This document shows positions 7,391 through 16,178 of a stretch of DNA of 34,010 nucleotides, one piece after another. The stretch lies in the NCBI GenBank assembly GCA_903934285.1, contig CAIZNN010000277.1:1-34010 (forward strand), read 5' to 3'. Both the position numbers and the translations under genes were made by a program. The notes beneath the pieces were generated by a model. It had not been told where the DNA came from. It made no database searches and saw only the letters and a program-made list of their open reading frames with translations. This DNA is from Akkermansiaceae bacterium. GTDB taxonomy: Bacteria > Verrucomicrobiota > Verrucomicrobiia > Verrucomicrobiales > Akkermansiaceae. Each line of letters begins with the position of its first letter. The first letter of the stretch is position 1.

Positions 7391-8545
7391 TCACAAGTCG
7401 AAGAAGCGTTTGGCTTTTTGGAAGAAGCCTTCCTGCATGGGTGAGTTGTGGTCGCCGATGGACCCGGCGAAGGCGCGGAGTTTGTCTTGCTGGTCGCTGT
7501 TGAGGCGGGTGGGCACTTCGACCTGGACGCGGACGTGGAGATCGCCGCGGCGCTTGGTGGACAGCGACATGACGCCCTTGTCGCGCAAGCGGAACACCGT
7601 GCCGCCCTGGGTGCCGGCGGGGATTTTGATCGACGAGCGGCCGTCGAGGCAGGGCACTTTCAATTCGCCACCAAGCGCGGCGATGGTGAACGGCAGGGGC
7701 ACCTCGCAGAACAGGTCCGCCCCATCCCGCTCGAACACATCGTGATCGCGGACGTGAAGGAACACATAGAGATCGCCCGCTTCGCCGCCGCGCACCCCGG
7801 CATCGCCATTGCCCGAGGAACGCAGGCGCGTGCCAGTGTCCACGCCCGCTGGAATCCGCAGCTTGATGCGGCTGTTGCGCTGGACCCGGCCATCGCCGTG
7901 GCAGACCGGGCAGGGGTCGGCCACCGTTTCGCCGGCACCCCGGCACTCGGGACAGGTCGTTTGTTGGATAAAGATGCCGGCCTGGCGGGTGACGACGCCG
8001 CGCCCGCCGCACGATTGGCAGGTTTTGACGCCGCCGCTGCCTTTGGACCCCCTGCTGGCGCAGGCGTCGCAAGGGACGTTGCGTTCGATTTCGAGTTCTT
8101 TTTCGACGCCGCTGGCGGCTTCCTCGAGGGAGATTTCGAGGTCGTAGCGGAGGTCGCTGCCGCGTTGTTTGCCGGAGCGTTGCTTGCTGCGTCCGCCGCC
8201 ACCGAAGAATTCCTCGAAGCCGCCGCCGAAGGCGCTGCCGAACACTTGCGAGAACAAATCCATCGGGTCGTGGAAGCCGCCGCCGCCACCCCCACCGCTG
8301 CCGCTGCTCATGCCACCGGCAAAGGCGGCGTGACCGTAGCGGTCATAGGCGGCCCGCTTGTCGGCGTCGCTTAGCGCTTCGTAGGCTTCGCCGAGTTCCT
8401 TGAACTTGTCTTCGGCGGTGTGATCGCCCGGGTTCTTGTCCGGGTGGAATTTCACCGCAAGCTTGCGGTAGGCTTTTTTGATCTCCTCCGGGGTGGCATC
8501 GCGGGAGACGCCGAGAACTTCGTAGTAGTCGCGTTTGGCAGCCAT
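7391..8545 (-). CDS. dnaJ: Chaperone DnaJ
   Basis: The Hsp40 co-chaperone that delivers clients to DnaK and stimulates its ATPase. The 384-residue protein is a full type I DnaJ: J-domain (residues 1-70) with the HPD motif in [10 protein letters not shown]; a Gly/Phe-rich linker with a poly-Gly run; a zinc-binding domain (about 145-225) with four CxxC repeats (CDAC, CQSC, CPEC, CPVC); and the C-terminal client-binding domains with [18 protein letters not shown]. It starts 4 bp after the grpE stop, so the two are certainly co-transcribed. dnaK is not in the window. It ends next to the immunity-like remnant. Confidence 0.97.
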   Translation of the reverse strand: MAAKRDYYEVLGVSRDATPEEIKKAYRKLAVKFHPDKNPGDHTAEDKFKELGEAYEALSDADKRAAYDRYGHAAFAGGMSSGSGGGGGGGFHDPMDLFSQVFGSAFGGGFEEFFGGGGRSKQRSGKQRGSDLRYDLEISLEEAASGVEKELEIERNVPCDACASRGSKGSGGVKTCQSCGGRGVVTRQAGIFIQQTTCPECRGAGETVADPCPVCHGDGRVQRNSRIKLRIPAGVDTGTRLRSSGNGDAGVRGGEAGDLYVFLHVRDHDVFERDGADLFCEVPLPFTIAALGGELKVPCLDGRSSIKIPAGTQGGTVFRLRDKGVMSLSTKRRGDLHVRVQVEVPTRLNSDQQDKLRAFAGSIGDHNSPMQEGFFQKAKRFFDL

Positions 8546-8549
8546 GGAA

Positions 8550-9140
8550 TTAGTTTTCCACCCCTTCTGCTGCGGCTGCTGGAATTTCAGCCGTGGGCAA
8601 TTTGGAGACCACGACGCTGGCCGGGCGCAGCAAGCGCTCGCGCAAGCGGAAGCCGCGGCGGGTCACCCGCAAGATGCGGCCTTCCTCGCCGGCGCTGCAG
8701 GTTTCCTCGGCGACGGCATCATGGAGTTTGGGGTCAAAGGTGCCGCTGCTGGGGATGTCCTCGACGCCTTGGGAGCTGAGGAATTCGTTGAGTTGACGCT
8801 GCACCATCTCCATGCCGATGAAAATCATCGACGTCGGGTCTTGGGAGGCGGCTTGCATGCCCATTTCAAAATTGTCGATGACCGGGAGCAATTCTTCGAG
8901 CAAGCGTTGGTTGGCGTAGCGGATGGCGTCCTCGCGGTCGCGGGTCGTGCGCTTGCGCAGATTGTCCATTTCGGCAGCGGTGCGCAGGGCGATTTCGCGC
9001 CACTTGGTGGCCTCTTGTTCAAGTTCTTCCCACGGGTCCGGGCCCTCGGCCACTGGCGGGCCGGCGTCACGGCTGACGTCCAGTTCGGTGGCGTCGTCGG
9101 GAATTTCGGCGAGGGGGGTGGGGTCTGCGGCGGCGTGCAT
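8550..9140 (-). CDS. grpE: Nucleotide exchange factor GrpE
   Basis: GrpE releases ADP from DnaK. The 196-residue product has an acidic, Pro-rich N-terminus, a long coiled-coil helix ([20 protein letters not shown] then [17 protein letters not shown]), and the C-terminal beta-domain with [14 protein letters not shown] and [23 protein letters not shown], matching the family signature. The ATG at 9140 is preferred to an upstream in-frame start at 9245 that would add 35 non-conserved residues. No CIRCE inverted repeat (TTAGCACTC..GAGTGCTAA) is visible in 9141-9316, so HrcA control is not supported by the sequence. Confidence 0.95.
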   Translation of the reverse strand: MHAAADPTPLAEIPDDATELDVSRDAGPPVAEGPDPWEELEQEATKWREIALRTAAEMDNLRKRTTRDREDAIRYANQRLLEELLPVIDNFEMGMQAASQDPTSMIFIGMEMVQRQLNEFLSSQGVEDIPSSGTFDPKLHDAVAEETCSAGEEGRILRVTRRGFRLRERLLRPASVVVSKLPTAEIPAAAAEGVEN

Positions 9141-9316
9141 GGGCCAATGGTGTAGCGATGAAAGCGCTGGCGTCAACCCTTGGCCGCAATTTGGCAGCAA
9201 GCCCGGCGCAGACGGCTCCGCGAATCCGCTTGCCAAGCGCGCCATTGGCGGCTAATTCCCCTGAGCGTTTATCCACTCGCGGATTCAAGCGGCGCTAAAT
9301 TCCCCGGGTATTGCTC

Positions 9317-9850
9317 ATGAAGTTGGTCCAGTTGCTCAGCCCCAGCCAGATTCTCCTCGACCTGCAGGCCGTCGAGCGCTGGCCGGCGATAGTCGAATTG
9401 GTCGACGCGCTGGTGGGCCCGGGAAAATTGCCGGCGGAGGTGCGCGACGAGGTGCTCGAGGCGCTCAAGACCCGCGAGGACCTGGTGAGCACCGGCATCG
9501 GTTCGGGAGTGGCCATTCCCCATGCGTTTTCCGACCGGGTGGACCACGTGGTGGCCGTGGTGGGACGATCCCTGGCCGGCATTGATTTTGAGGCGCTCGA
9601 TCTGGTGCTGGTGAACTTCATCATCCTGTTCATCGTGCCGCGGGAAAGTTACCAGCTGCACCTGCACACTTTGTCGGCAATTGCCAAAATGTTCACCAAC
9701 AGCGAAATCCGGCGGCGCTTGACCGCGGCGCAAAGCCAGGCCGAGATCCTGGCCATCCTCGACGCCAAACCCGCCCCCACCGCCCGCATCGCCCCTGTCC
9801 CAGGCGACAGCCGCGCCCCGCGCCCCGTTGCCCCAATCTCTTGCCCATGA
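9317..9850 (+). CDS. PTS EIIA type-2 / PtsN-like domain protein
   Basis: A 177-residue single-domain protein of the fructose/mannitol-type EIIA family. The phospho-acceptor histidine sits in GIGSGVAIPHAFSDRV, preceded by the expected LKTREDLVSTG. No EIIB or EIIC domain is attached, so a regulatory role (EIIA-Ntr-like phosphorelay) is likelier than sugar transport. A TTG start at 9311 is possible, but the ATG at 9317 fits better. The C-terminal 30 residues are Ala/Pro-rich and not part of the domain. The stop overlaps the argS start as ATGA, implying translational coupling to arginyl-tRNA synthetase, an unusual pairing. It diverges from grpE. Confidence 0.85.
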   Translation: MKLVQLLSPSQILLDLQAVERWPAIVELVDALVGPGKLPAEVRDEVLEALKTREDLVSTGIGSGVAIPHAFSDRVDHVVAVVGRSLAGIDFEALDLVLVNFIILFIVPRESYQLHLHTLSAIAKMFTNSEIRRRLTAAQSQAEILAILDAKPAPTARIAPVPGDSRAPRPVAPISCP

Positions 9851-11592
9851 CCTTACTTCAGGAACTCGAATGCCGCCTCGCCGCCGCCCTCACCGCCGTC
9901 CTTGGCGCACCGGCGCAGGCGGTGGTGACGCCAACCGCCGACTTGCGCTTCGGCGATTATCAATCCAATGCCGCGATGGTTCTCGCCAAGCAGCGCAAGG
10001 TCAATCCGCGTGCCCTGGCTCAGGAAATCATCGACCACCTCGACCTAACAGACATGGCGCTCGCCGAGATTGCCGGGCCGGGCTTTCTCAATTTCCGGAT
10101 TTTGCCCAGTGCCTATGCGGCACGTGCGGCGGCCCTGATCCGCGATGAGCGGCTCGGCGTGCCGGCCAGCGGCGCGGGCCGCACCGTGGTGGTGGATTTT
10201 TCCGCGCCCAACGTCGCCAAGCCGATGCACGTGGGCCACATCCGCTCCACGATCATCGGCGACTCGCTGGCGCGTGTGGCGCGCTTTCTCGGCTTCAAGG
10301 TCATCGCCGACAACCATATTGGCGATTGGGGCACCCAGTTCGGGATGATCCTGGTGGGCTGGAAAACCTTGCTCAATCCCGCGGCGTTGGAAACCGATCC
10401 AATCGCCGAATTGGTCCGCGTGTACCGCGATATCAATGCCGCCAGCCAAGGCGATGCCGCCTTGCTCGAAAGCTGCAAGGCCGAGTTGGTCAAACTGCAG
10501 GCGGGGGATGCGGAAAACCTCGCCATCTGGCGCCAATGCATCGAGCTGTCCAAACGCGGACTGCAAAAAATCTATGCCCGGCTCGACGTGACCTTCGATC
10601 ACTGGCTCGGGGAGAGCTATTACAACGACCGCCTCGCCGGCTTGGTCGATGAGTTCCTCGCGCGCGGCATCGCCCGCCTCAGCAACGGCGCGGTGTGCAT
10701 TTTCTCGGCGGGCGGCAAGCCGCCCGACGACGATCCGTTCATGGTGCACAAAGAAGAGGGCTGGACCGACAATCCGGCCCTCATCCGCAAGGCCGATGGC
10801 GGGTTCCTCTACGCCACCACCGATCTGGCCACCATCCAATTCCGCATCGATGAGTGGCACGCCGATCACGTCTGGTATGTCGTGGGCGTGCCCCAGCAAT
10901 TGCATTTCCGCCAACTCTTCGAGGCGGCCGCCCGCTGGGGCAAAACCGGCGATTTCCGCCACATCGGGTTTGGCTCGATCTTGGGCGACGACCGCAAATT
11001 GATGAAAACGCGCTCCGGCGACAATGTGCAATTGGCCGATGTGCTCGCCGAAGCAGTGGAACGCGCCGCCGCCGTCATCGCCGAGAAAAACCCCGGCCTG
11101 CCCGCGGCGGAGGCGGCCAGCATCGCCGAAATCGTCGGCATCGGCGCGGTGAAATTCGCCGAACTCTCACAAAACCGCCTCACCGACTATGTGTTCTCGT
11201 GGGACCGCATGCTCGCCCTGCACGGCGATACCGCACCCTATCTGCAAAACAGCTATGTCAGGATCCGCTCGATCTTCCGCAAACTCGACGCCCCGTTCGA
11301 TGCCGCCGCCTGCCAGTTGCTGCTCACCCAACCCGAGGAAACCCACCTGGCTCGCTTGTTAGTGCGCTTCGGCGAGGTGGTGCCCACCATTGTGGAGGAT
11401 TTCCGCCCCAACCTGCTGGCCAACTATTTGTTGGAATTGGCGCGCGCCTTCCACTCGTTCTATGAGGCCTGCCCGGTGCTCAAGTCCGCCGAGCCGCTGC
11501 GCGCCAGCCGCCTCGCCCTCTGCGAGCTCACTGCCCGCACCCTCCAACAAGGGCTCCATCTCCTCGGCATCAAGGTCCCCGATAAAATGTAA
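9847..11592 (+). CDS. argS: Arginyl-tRNA synthetase
   Basis: Class I synthetase that charges tRNA-Arg. The 581-residue length is typical. N-terminal Add-1-like domain (about residues 1-100), then FSAPNVAKPMHVGHIRSTII containing the HIGH-equivalent HVGH. Further on are DNHIGDWGTQFGM, the YATTDLATI segment of the catalytic core, and LMKTRSGDNVQL in the KMSKS position, with the non-canonical sequence common in ArgRS. The C-terminal DALR anticodon-binding domain runs from about QNSYVRIRSIFRK to the end (LHLLGIKVPDKM). The start at 9847 overlaps the EIIA stop by ATGA; an upstream TTG at 9841 is less likely. Confidence 0.97.
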   Translation: MTLLQELECRLAAALTAVLGAPAQAVVTPTADLRFGDYQSNAAMVLAKQRKVNPRALAQEIIDHLDLTDMALAEIAGPGFLNFRILPSAYAARAAALIRDERLGVPASGAGRTVVVDFSAPNVAKPMHVGHIRSTIIGDSLARVARFLGFKVIADNHIGDWGTQFGMILVGWKTLLNPAALETDPIAELVRVYRDINAASQGDAALLESCKAELVKLQAGDAENLAIWRQCIELSKRGLQKIYARLDVTFDHWLGESYYNDRLAGLVDEFLARGIARLSNGAVCIFSAGGKPPDDDPFMVHKEEGWTDNPALIRKADGGFLYATTDLATIQFRIDEWHADHVWYVVGVPQQLHFRQLFEAAARWGKTGDFRHIGFGSILGDDRKLMKTRSGDNVQLADVLAEAVERAAAVIAEKNPGLPAAEAASIAEIVGIGAVKFAELSQNRLTDYVFSWDRMLALHGDTAPYLQNSYVRIRSIFRKLDAPFDAAACQLLLTQPEETHLARLLVRFGEVVPTIVEDFRPNLLANYLLELARAFHSFYEACPVLKSAEPLRASRLALCELTARTLQQGLHLLGIKVPDKM

Positions 11593-11593
11593 A

Positions 11594-11732
11594 AAAGACA
11601 GAAGAGGGGAAGACAGAAGACTGAAGACTGGAAATTGAGCGCCGCCGCGACCCGGATTCAGCCTAACAACCGCCCAGCGTTTTTCGTCCGTCTCTTGTCT
11701 TCTGTCTTCTGTCTGCTAGTCTTGTGTCTTTC
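11594..11732. repeat. GACAGAAGA / TCTTCTGTC inverted low-complexity repeat
   Basis: AAGACAGAAGAC (11610-11621) is perfectly complementary to GTCTTCTGTCTT (11697-11708), each inside a longer purine- or pyrimidine-rich run. The unit fills the argS-ppaC gap and could form a long stem. Similar AGACAGAAGACTGAAGACTG runs recur between genes in some environmental GC-rich bacteria (recollection, not checked). Confidence 0.7.
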
Positions 11733-11736
11733 CCCC

Positions 11737-13413
11737 ATGTCCCCGTTCTACGTCATTGGTCACAAAAACCCCGACACCGACGCGGTTTGCTCCGCCATCG
11801 GCCATGCCGCCTTGCTGCGCGCCACCGGCGAGCAACCCACCGCCATCGCCGCCCGCTGCGGCGAGTTGTCGCAGCGCACCGCCTGGGTGTTGGAGCGCGC
11901 CGGGGTCGCCGAGCCGCCCCTGATCACCGATGTGCGCACCACCGCCGGCATGATCTGCCACCGCGAAATCATCCAAGTCCACCAGGCCGACACCTTCCTA
12001 ACAGCCCACCGGCGCATGCTCGCCGCCGGTGTGCGCAGCATGCCCGTGGTCGATGATGAGGGCGCGGTGTGCGGCGTGCTGAATTACATCGATTTGTTAG
12101 GCCTGCTGCTGCCCGCCCAAACCGACGGCATCAGCGTGCGCACGGTGCACGCGTCGCTCTCCAAGCTGGCCGACACCCTGCTTGCCACCAGCCACGGCGC
12201 GGCCCTGCCGCCCGCCGACCACGAGGAGGACTTGATTTTGCTCGTCGGCGCGTCCTCCCAAAACAGCGTCGAGCAGCGCCTCAAACAGGCGATCCAAGAA
12301 GGCAACATCGGCCAATTCCTCGTCATCTGCGGCGACCGGCCGATCGTCCAGCGGGCTGCCATCGACCACGGGGTGCGGGCGCTGTTGGTCACCGGCGGCA
12401 ATCCGGTGTCCAAGGCGATGTGCGAGTTGGCCGTCGGCAAGCGGGTGATGCTGCTGTGTTGCCATCAGGACACCGCCAGCGCCTCCACCTTGATCCGATG
12501 CTCGCGCACCGTGCGCCATGTGATGAGAACCACCTTTCTCACCCTGCCCGCCTCCGAACCCGTCTCGCGCCTGCGCAAACGCCTCGCCTCGGTCGAACAA
12601 ACGATGTTTCCCGTCAGCGATACCAGCGGCGGCAAAATGATCGGCGTGCTCACCACTTCCGACCTGGTCGATCCGCCGCGGGTGCGCCTCGCCTTGGTCG
12701 ATCACAACGAATACGCCCAGGCGGTCACCGGCATCGAGGAGGCCGAAATCACCGAGGTCATCGACCACCACCGGCTCGCTGGCGACTTGGTGTCGCGCGA
12801 GCCGATCCGCTTTCTCAATGAACCGGTGGGTTCGACCGCGACGCTGGTGGCGCGCAAATTCCTCTACCGGCAGCTGCCCCCCGAGCGCGGGGTGGCGCTG
12901 TGTTTGTGCGCCGGCATCATCTCCGACACGCTGTGCCTGACCTCGCCGACCACCACCCCGCTCGACCGCGAAATGCTCAGCTGGTTGGCCGGGTTCGCCG
13001 CGCTCGACACGCAGGCCTTCGCCGCAGAGTTCTTTCGGGTCGGCTCGCTCATCGTCACCGGCGCGCCGGAGGAACTTCTCAATGCCGACCGCAAGGAGTT
13101 CACTGAGGACGGCTTCACGGTGAGCATTTCCCAAGTCGAGGAACTCGGCTTGCACGGCTTTGCCGCGCGCCGCCACGAACTCGAAGCCGCCTTGCGCCAC
13201 TTGGTGGCCACCCAGCGCTACGATTTGGGCGTGCTCGCCGTCACCGATATCGTAGGCCACCACAGCCTGATTCTGGCCATCGGCCAAGAGGCGATCCTGG
13301 CCAAAATGCCCTTCGAGCGGCTCGATGCCGCCCTCTTCGATGCCCCGGGCGTGGTGAGTCGCAAAAAACAACTCTTCCCCGCCGTCAGCGATGCCTTGCA
13401 CCATGCCAAGTAA
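11737..13413 (+). CDS. ppaC: Manganese-dependent inorganic pyrophosphatase with CBS/DRTGG insert
   Basis: A family II (DHH) pyrophosphatase hydrolysing PPi. At 558 residues it belongs to the regulated subgroup; plain PpaC is about 310. N-terminal metal site GHKNPDTDAVCSA, then an insert of about 60-310 with a CBS motif (VRSMPVVDDEGAVCGVLN), a DRTGG-like segment (DLILLVGASSQNSVEQRL onward) and a second CBS (MFPVSDTSGGKMIGVLT). After it come DHNEYAQ and VIDHHRLAGD of the DHH core, and the DHHA2 domain with the C-terminal RKKQL substrate-binding motif. Adenine nucleotides regulate such enzymes through the CBS pair. The ATG at 11737 follows TTTCCCCC. Its last two codons and stop (GCC AAG TAA) lie inside the island's left attachment repeat. 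Confidence 0.93.
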   Translation: MSPFYVIGHKNPDTDAVCSAIGHAALLRATGEQPTAIAARCGELSQRTAWVLERAGVAEPPLITDVRTTAGMICHREIIQVHQADTFLTAHRRMLAAGVRSMPVVDDEGAVCGVLNYIDLLGLLLPAQTDGISVRTVHASLSKLADTLLATSHGAALPPADHEEDLILLVGASSQNSVEQRLKQAIQEGNIGQFLVICGDRPIVQRAAIDHGVRALLVTGGNPVSKAMCELAVGKRVMLLCCHQDTASASTLIRCSRTVRHVMRTTFLTLPASEPVSRLRKRLASVEQTMFPVSDTSGGKMIGVLTTSDLVDPPRVRLALVDHNEYAQAVTGIEEAEITEVIDHHRLAGDLVSREPIRFLNEPVGSTATLVARKFLYRQLPPERGVALCLCAGIISDTLCLTSPTTTPLDREMLSWLAGFAALDTQAFAAEFFRVGSLIVTGAPEELLNADRKEFTEDGFTVSISQVEELGLHGFAARRHELEAALRHLVATQRYDLGVLAVTDIVGHHSLILAIGQEAILAKMPFERLDAALFDAPGVVSRKKQLFPAVSDALHHAK

Positions 13414-13464
13414 CGGCGCGTACGGGTGATGAGAATCGAACTCACGCCTCAAGCTTGGGAAGCT
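13405..13464. repeat. Left attachment repeat (attL-like) with truncated tRNA-Gly copy
   Basis: A 60-bp sequence identical to 27796-27855, offset 14,391 bp. Positions 13421-13464 are the 3' 44 nt of tRNA-Gly(CCC) on the minus strand, broken in the anticodon stem; the remaining 16 bp include the end of ppaC. Recombination at an anticodon-loop core by a tRNA-targeting tyrosine integrase is the usual cause. Confidence 0.93.
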
Positions 13465-13533
13465 TGAGATAATCCTTATAGGATAAGGGATTTTTAGACA
13501 TTGTAATCTTTTGTATCGTTTTTTCTTGCCGAA

Positions 13534-14934
13534 ATGACTGCTGCGCGGCATTGTCCAGACATGCGCAAGACTGCAAAAAGCGACACGGCCCAGGACAAGA
13601 AGAAGCTGGTCCGCTATGACGGCGGGGTCACCAAAGGCGAAAGCGCTCACCCTCGTTATTCGTTCGTGGTGCGCTGGCCGGGTGAGGGCGGCAAGCGTCT
13701 GGTGAAATGGTTCACCAATAACACACAGGCCACTGAGTGGGCATTGAAGAAATCCGCCGAGGCCGGCGAGCTTGGCCAGGCGTTCGGCAGCATATCGGAA
13801 AACGAGCGGGGGGCGGTGGCTGCATGGCGCAAGCTATACGCCAAGCACAGCAACCCTTCGCCTCCGAGCCTTCTGGAAATCATTCGGGAGTTTTCAACCC
13901 GATGGGAATCCGCCCGAAGCGGTGCCACCGTCGCCGCCAGCGTGCCGGATTTCGTCGCAGCAAAGAAAGCCGAGGGGAGGAGCAAGACTCATCTTGGTAC
14001 CGTTGCTGCCCGTCTGAAGAAATTCGTGGAGGCCCACGGCGAGCGGGTGTTGCCCTCACTTGCCACCAGCGAGATTTCAGATTACCTCCTGAGCTTGCGA
14101 GGCGACGTGGCTATCGCGCCAGTTGATCCCGCCAAGGTTGCGATCAGTGGCCGCAAGCGCAAAGACCCACTGCCGGCGAAACGCACCCGGGCCTTGCTTT
14201 CGCTCGAAAGTCGCGCCGGCCACCGGGCGACCTTGCATTCGTTTTTTGAATGGGCCGTGGGGCGCGACTTGGTGCCATCCAATCCTGTGACCAAAGCCGC
14301 GAAGCCAACTCCGCAGCCAAAGCTTCCCGGCATACTCCACCCTGCCGATGCCAAAGCGTTCTTTGCCGCCATCGGCGAACACGCTCCAGCCATTGTGCCG
14401 TTTTGGGCTGTGCGGGCATTCGCGGGCTTGCGGGAATCCGAAGCTGTCGCCGCCACCTGGCACATGGTTGATTTGAAAGGCGCAAAAATCACCCTGCCGG
14501 CCACCATCACCAAGACCCGCAAGCCGCGCATCGTGACAATACAGCCAGCTCTCAACGAGTTCCTGACGCTGCACGCGAAGAAATCCGGCCCATTGTGCCC
14601 GCTCTCGCCCATGGCCCGCCGCTGGCACCTCAAGCTCGCCATGCGCCACCTGCCGACGTTGAAGCTGCCGCGCAACTGGGCGCGTCATAGCTTCGCAACT
14701 TTTCATCTCGAAGAGTTTCAAGACCCTGGCAAGACCAGCATGCAACTAGGCCACCGAGGCGGCCCGGAGCTGCTGCACCTGCGCTACGCGGGGGCCGCTA
14801 CCGAAGCGGAGGCGCATGACTTCTGGGCGATCCGTCCAGCCACTGCGCCTGACAACGTGGTGGATATGACCGGCGCGCCCGAGGAAACACAGGAGACGAA
14901 ACCCAAGGCCCAAAAACAGAAAGCCGCCCGATGA
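13534..14934 (+). CDS. Tyrosine recombinase / site-specific integrase
   Basis: A 466-residue integrase that would catalyse integration and excision at the flanking repeats. An N-terminal arm-binding and core-binding region (about 1-240, with TRALLSLESRAGHRATLHSF) is followed by the catalytic domain. The first Arg is in AFAGLRESEAVAATWHMVDL, box II is NWARHSFATF (Asn where His is usual two residues before the Arg), then QLGHRGG and the nucleophile Tyr in LHLRYAG. A tail of about 50 residues rich in Lys, Gln and Ala follows. An alternative ATG at 13561 is equally plausible; neither has a Shine-Dalgarno. Its first codon lies 70 bp inside the left repeat. The stop overlaps the next gene (ATGA). 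Confidence 0.9.
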   Translation: MTAARHCPDMRKTAKSDTAQDKKKLVRYDGGVTKGESAHPRYSFVVRWPGEGGKRLVKWFTNNTQATEWALKKSAEAGELGQAFGSISENERGAVAAWRKLYAKHSNPSPPSLLEIIREFSTRWESARSGATVAASVPDFVAAKKAEGRSKTHLGTVAARLKKFVEAHGERVLPSLATSEISDYLLSLRGDVAIAPVDPAKVAISGRKRKDPLPAKRTRALLSLESRAGHRATLHSFFEWAVGRDLVPSNPVTKAAKPTPQPKLPGILHPADAKAFFAAIGEHAPAIVPFWAVRAFAGLRESEAVAATWHMVDLKGAKITLPATITKTRKPRIVTIQPALNEFLTLHAKKSGPLCPLSPMARRWHLKLAMRHLPTLKLPRNWARHSFATFHLEEFQDPGKTSMQLGHRGGPELLHLRYAGAATEAEAHDFWAIRPATAPDNVVDMTGAPEETQETKPKAQKQKAAR

Positions 14935-15668
14935 GCGACATGACACATGCATTCATGCCACCTGCCTACGTTGCAAACAATGAAGCGCTGGGCTGGCTGG
15001 ATAAGCTTGACGCCCTTGCAAAGTGTGGCAATTCCGACGCCCTTCGCATGTTTTACTCAATCACATGCGGCATGGTTGAGCGGCTCAATGAACTGCATCT
15101 GGATTATGCGCATACCGTATTGGAATGGCCCGTGCTGTTGCCGCAGGACCGGGAGAAGCGCCAAGCCACTACGAAGGTGGCAAATGAAATGCGCATCGGA
15201 TCGGTGAGGGCTGGCGGAGGGGGACAGCCTGACAAACTCGGGTACGGCTCTCAAAAGGGCTTCGCAATTCAAAATCTGCGACGGGTGAGTTTTGCCCGCG
15301 CAATCTTGAAATCCATGAACTACGGAGGCGGCGGCGCGGACACGGGAAAGGACAAGGTGATGGATGCTTTCGCCGTCGAGACAGGAATCGTGAAGTTCGA
15401 TCAGAAGATGTTGGCAAGGGTTCGCGATCTGCCGGACTACCGCCAGTCAACACGACGGCGGTGGGTAGGCGTCATTTTAAAAGTCCTAGATTTGAACCCC
15501 ATACTTGTTCCGCCCGAGCTTGCCGGCCGAGGGGTAACAAACAAGTTTGAGAATTTGCCGGATGGGCGCATTAAAAAATTTCGCGAGGAGCGCGGCGGGA
15601 CTTTGAGAAGGGCGCTGCTGGATGGACTAAAGACTGTGTCCGCCGTGCCAGGGATATGGGGGGATTAA
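14931..15668 (+). CDS. Island protein of unknown function coupled to integrase
   Basis: 245 residues, overlapping the integrase stop by ATGA and so translationally coupled to it. No domain is recognised. It has a helical N-terminal half (GWLDKLDALAKCG, MVERLNELHLDYAHTVLEWP), a Gly-rich stretch (VRAGGGGQPDKLGYG, MNYGGGGADTGKD), and a basic C-terminal half (STRRRWVGVILKVLDL, RIKKFREERGGTLRRAL). The coupling suggests a role in integration or early control, but this is inference only. Confidence 0.7.
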   Translation: MSDMTHAFMPPAYVANNEALGWLDKLDALAKCGNSDALRMFYSITCGMVERLNELHLDYAHTVLEWPVLLPQDREKRQATTKVANEMRIGSVRAGGGGQPDKLGYGSQKGFAIQNLRRVSFARAILKSMNYGGGGADTGKDKVMDAFAVETGIVKFDQKMLARVRDLPDYRQSTRRRWVGVILKVLDLNPILVPPELAGRGVTNKFENLPDGRIKKFREERGGTLRRALLDGLKTVSAVPGIWGD

Positions 15669-15722
15669 TGGGTGCATTAATCCCGCAATTACGGGATGCG
15701 CGGGGGTGCCTAATTTTGCGGC

Positions 15723-15974
15723 ATGCAGACCAACCCAGCCCCACAGCCGTCCAGCACCCGCGACACGCTACTAACCCGCCCGGAAGCCGCCGCATTCCTC
15801 AATGTTGCGCTCCGGACCGTTGACGCCCTCATCGCTACCGGGGACTTGCCTTTTGTCAGGCTCCGCAGGGCCATTAGATTCCGTCCCGCGGCCATTCAGA
15901 TGTTTATTGAGGCCAGCGAGTGCCGCCGGAATCCGCGGACTGCTCGCAAGCTCAACCGGGCAGCCCGCGCCTGA
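15723..15974 (+). CDS. Excisionase-like helix-turn-helix protein
   Basis: An 83-residue protein with a MerR/Xis-type winged helix at residues 15-65: LLTRPEAAAFLNVALRTVDA, then LIATGDLPFVRLRRAIRFRP and a helix AIQMFIEAS. This is the familiar 'excisionase family DNA-binding' pattern. Position two genes after the integrase fits a recombination directionality factor. A basic tail (RRNPRTARKLNRAARA) may aid DNA binding. Function is inferred from motif and context. Confidence 0.75.
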   Translation: MQTNPAPQPSSTRDTLLTRPEAAAFLNVALRTVDALIATGDLPFVRLRRAIRFRPAAIQMFIEASECRRNPRTARKLNRAARA

Positions 15975-15986
15975 GTCACCCTATAG

Positions 15987-16178
15987 GTGCCGCCAACAAA
16001 TCATCACCTCCGCATTCCCGTGAAACGCCGCAAATCCATCAAGCCGCCGGAGTACGCCGCCGAGCATCCGCCCCAGCAGTGCCGCAAGGTGATGTCGTCA
16101 AAGGTTCTCCAAATCCTGGACGACCTCGCCCGGCAGCAGGCTGGCAAACAACTCAACACGGAGGCCCGCGCAAGATGA
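15987..16178 (+). CDS. Small basic protein upstream of primase-like gene
   Basis: Begins with GTG at 15987 (63 residues) or GTG at 16020 (52 residues, VKRRKSIKPP); neither has a clear ribosome site. The C-terminal part MSSKVLQILDDLARQQAGKQ looks helical. The stop overlaps the ATG of the next gene (ATGA), which is the main evidence that it is translated. No family recognised. Confidence 0.5.
   Translation: MPPTNHHLRIPVKRRKSIKPPEYAAEHPPQQCRKVMSSKVLQILDDLARQQAGKQLNTEARAR

Noticed and set aside
9141..9316. Possible CIRCE/HrcA operator before grpE
   Set aside because: No TTAGCACTC..GAGTGCTAA inverted repeat is present.
13421..13464. A second functional tRNA-Gly at the left island end
   Set aside because: Only the 3' 44 nt are present; the D-arm and 5' acceptor strand are missing, so it cannot fold as a tRNA.
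12097..13650. Long minus-strand frame opposite ppaC
   Set aside because: It is a GC-rich shadow of a well-supported pyrophosphatase gene and would run across the att repeat.
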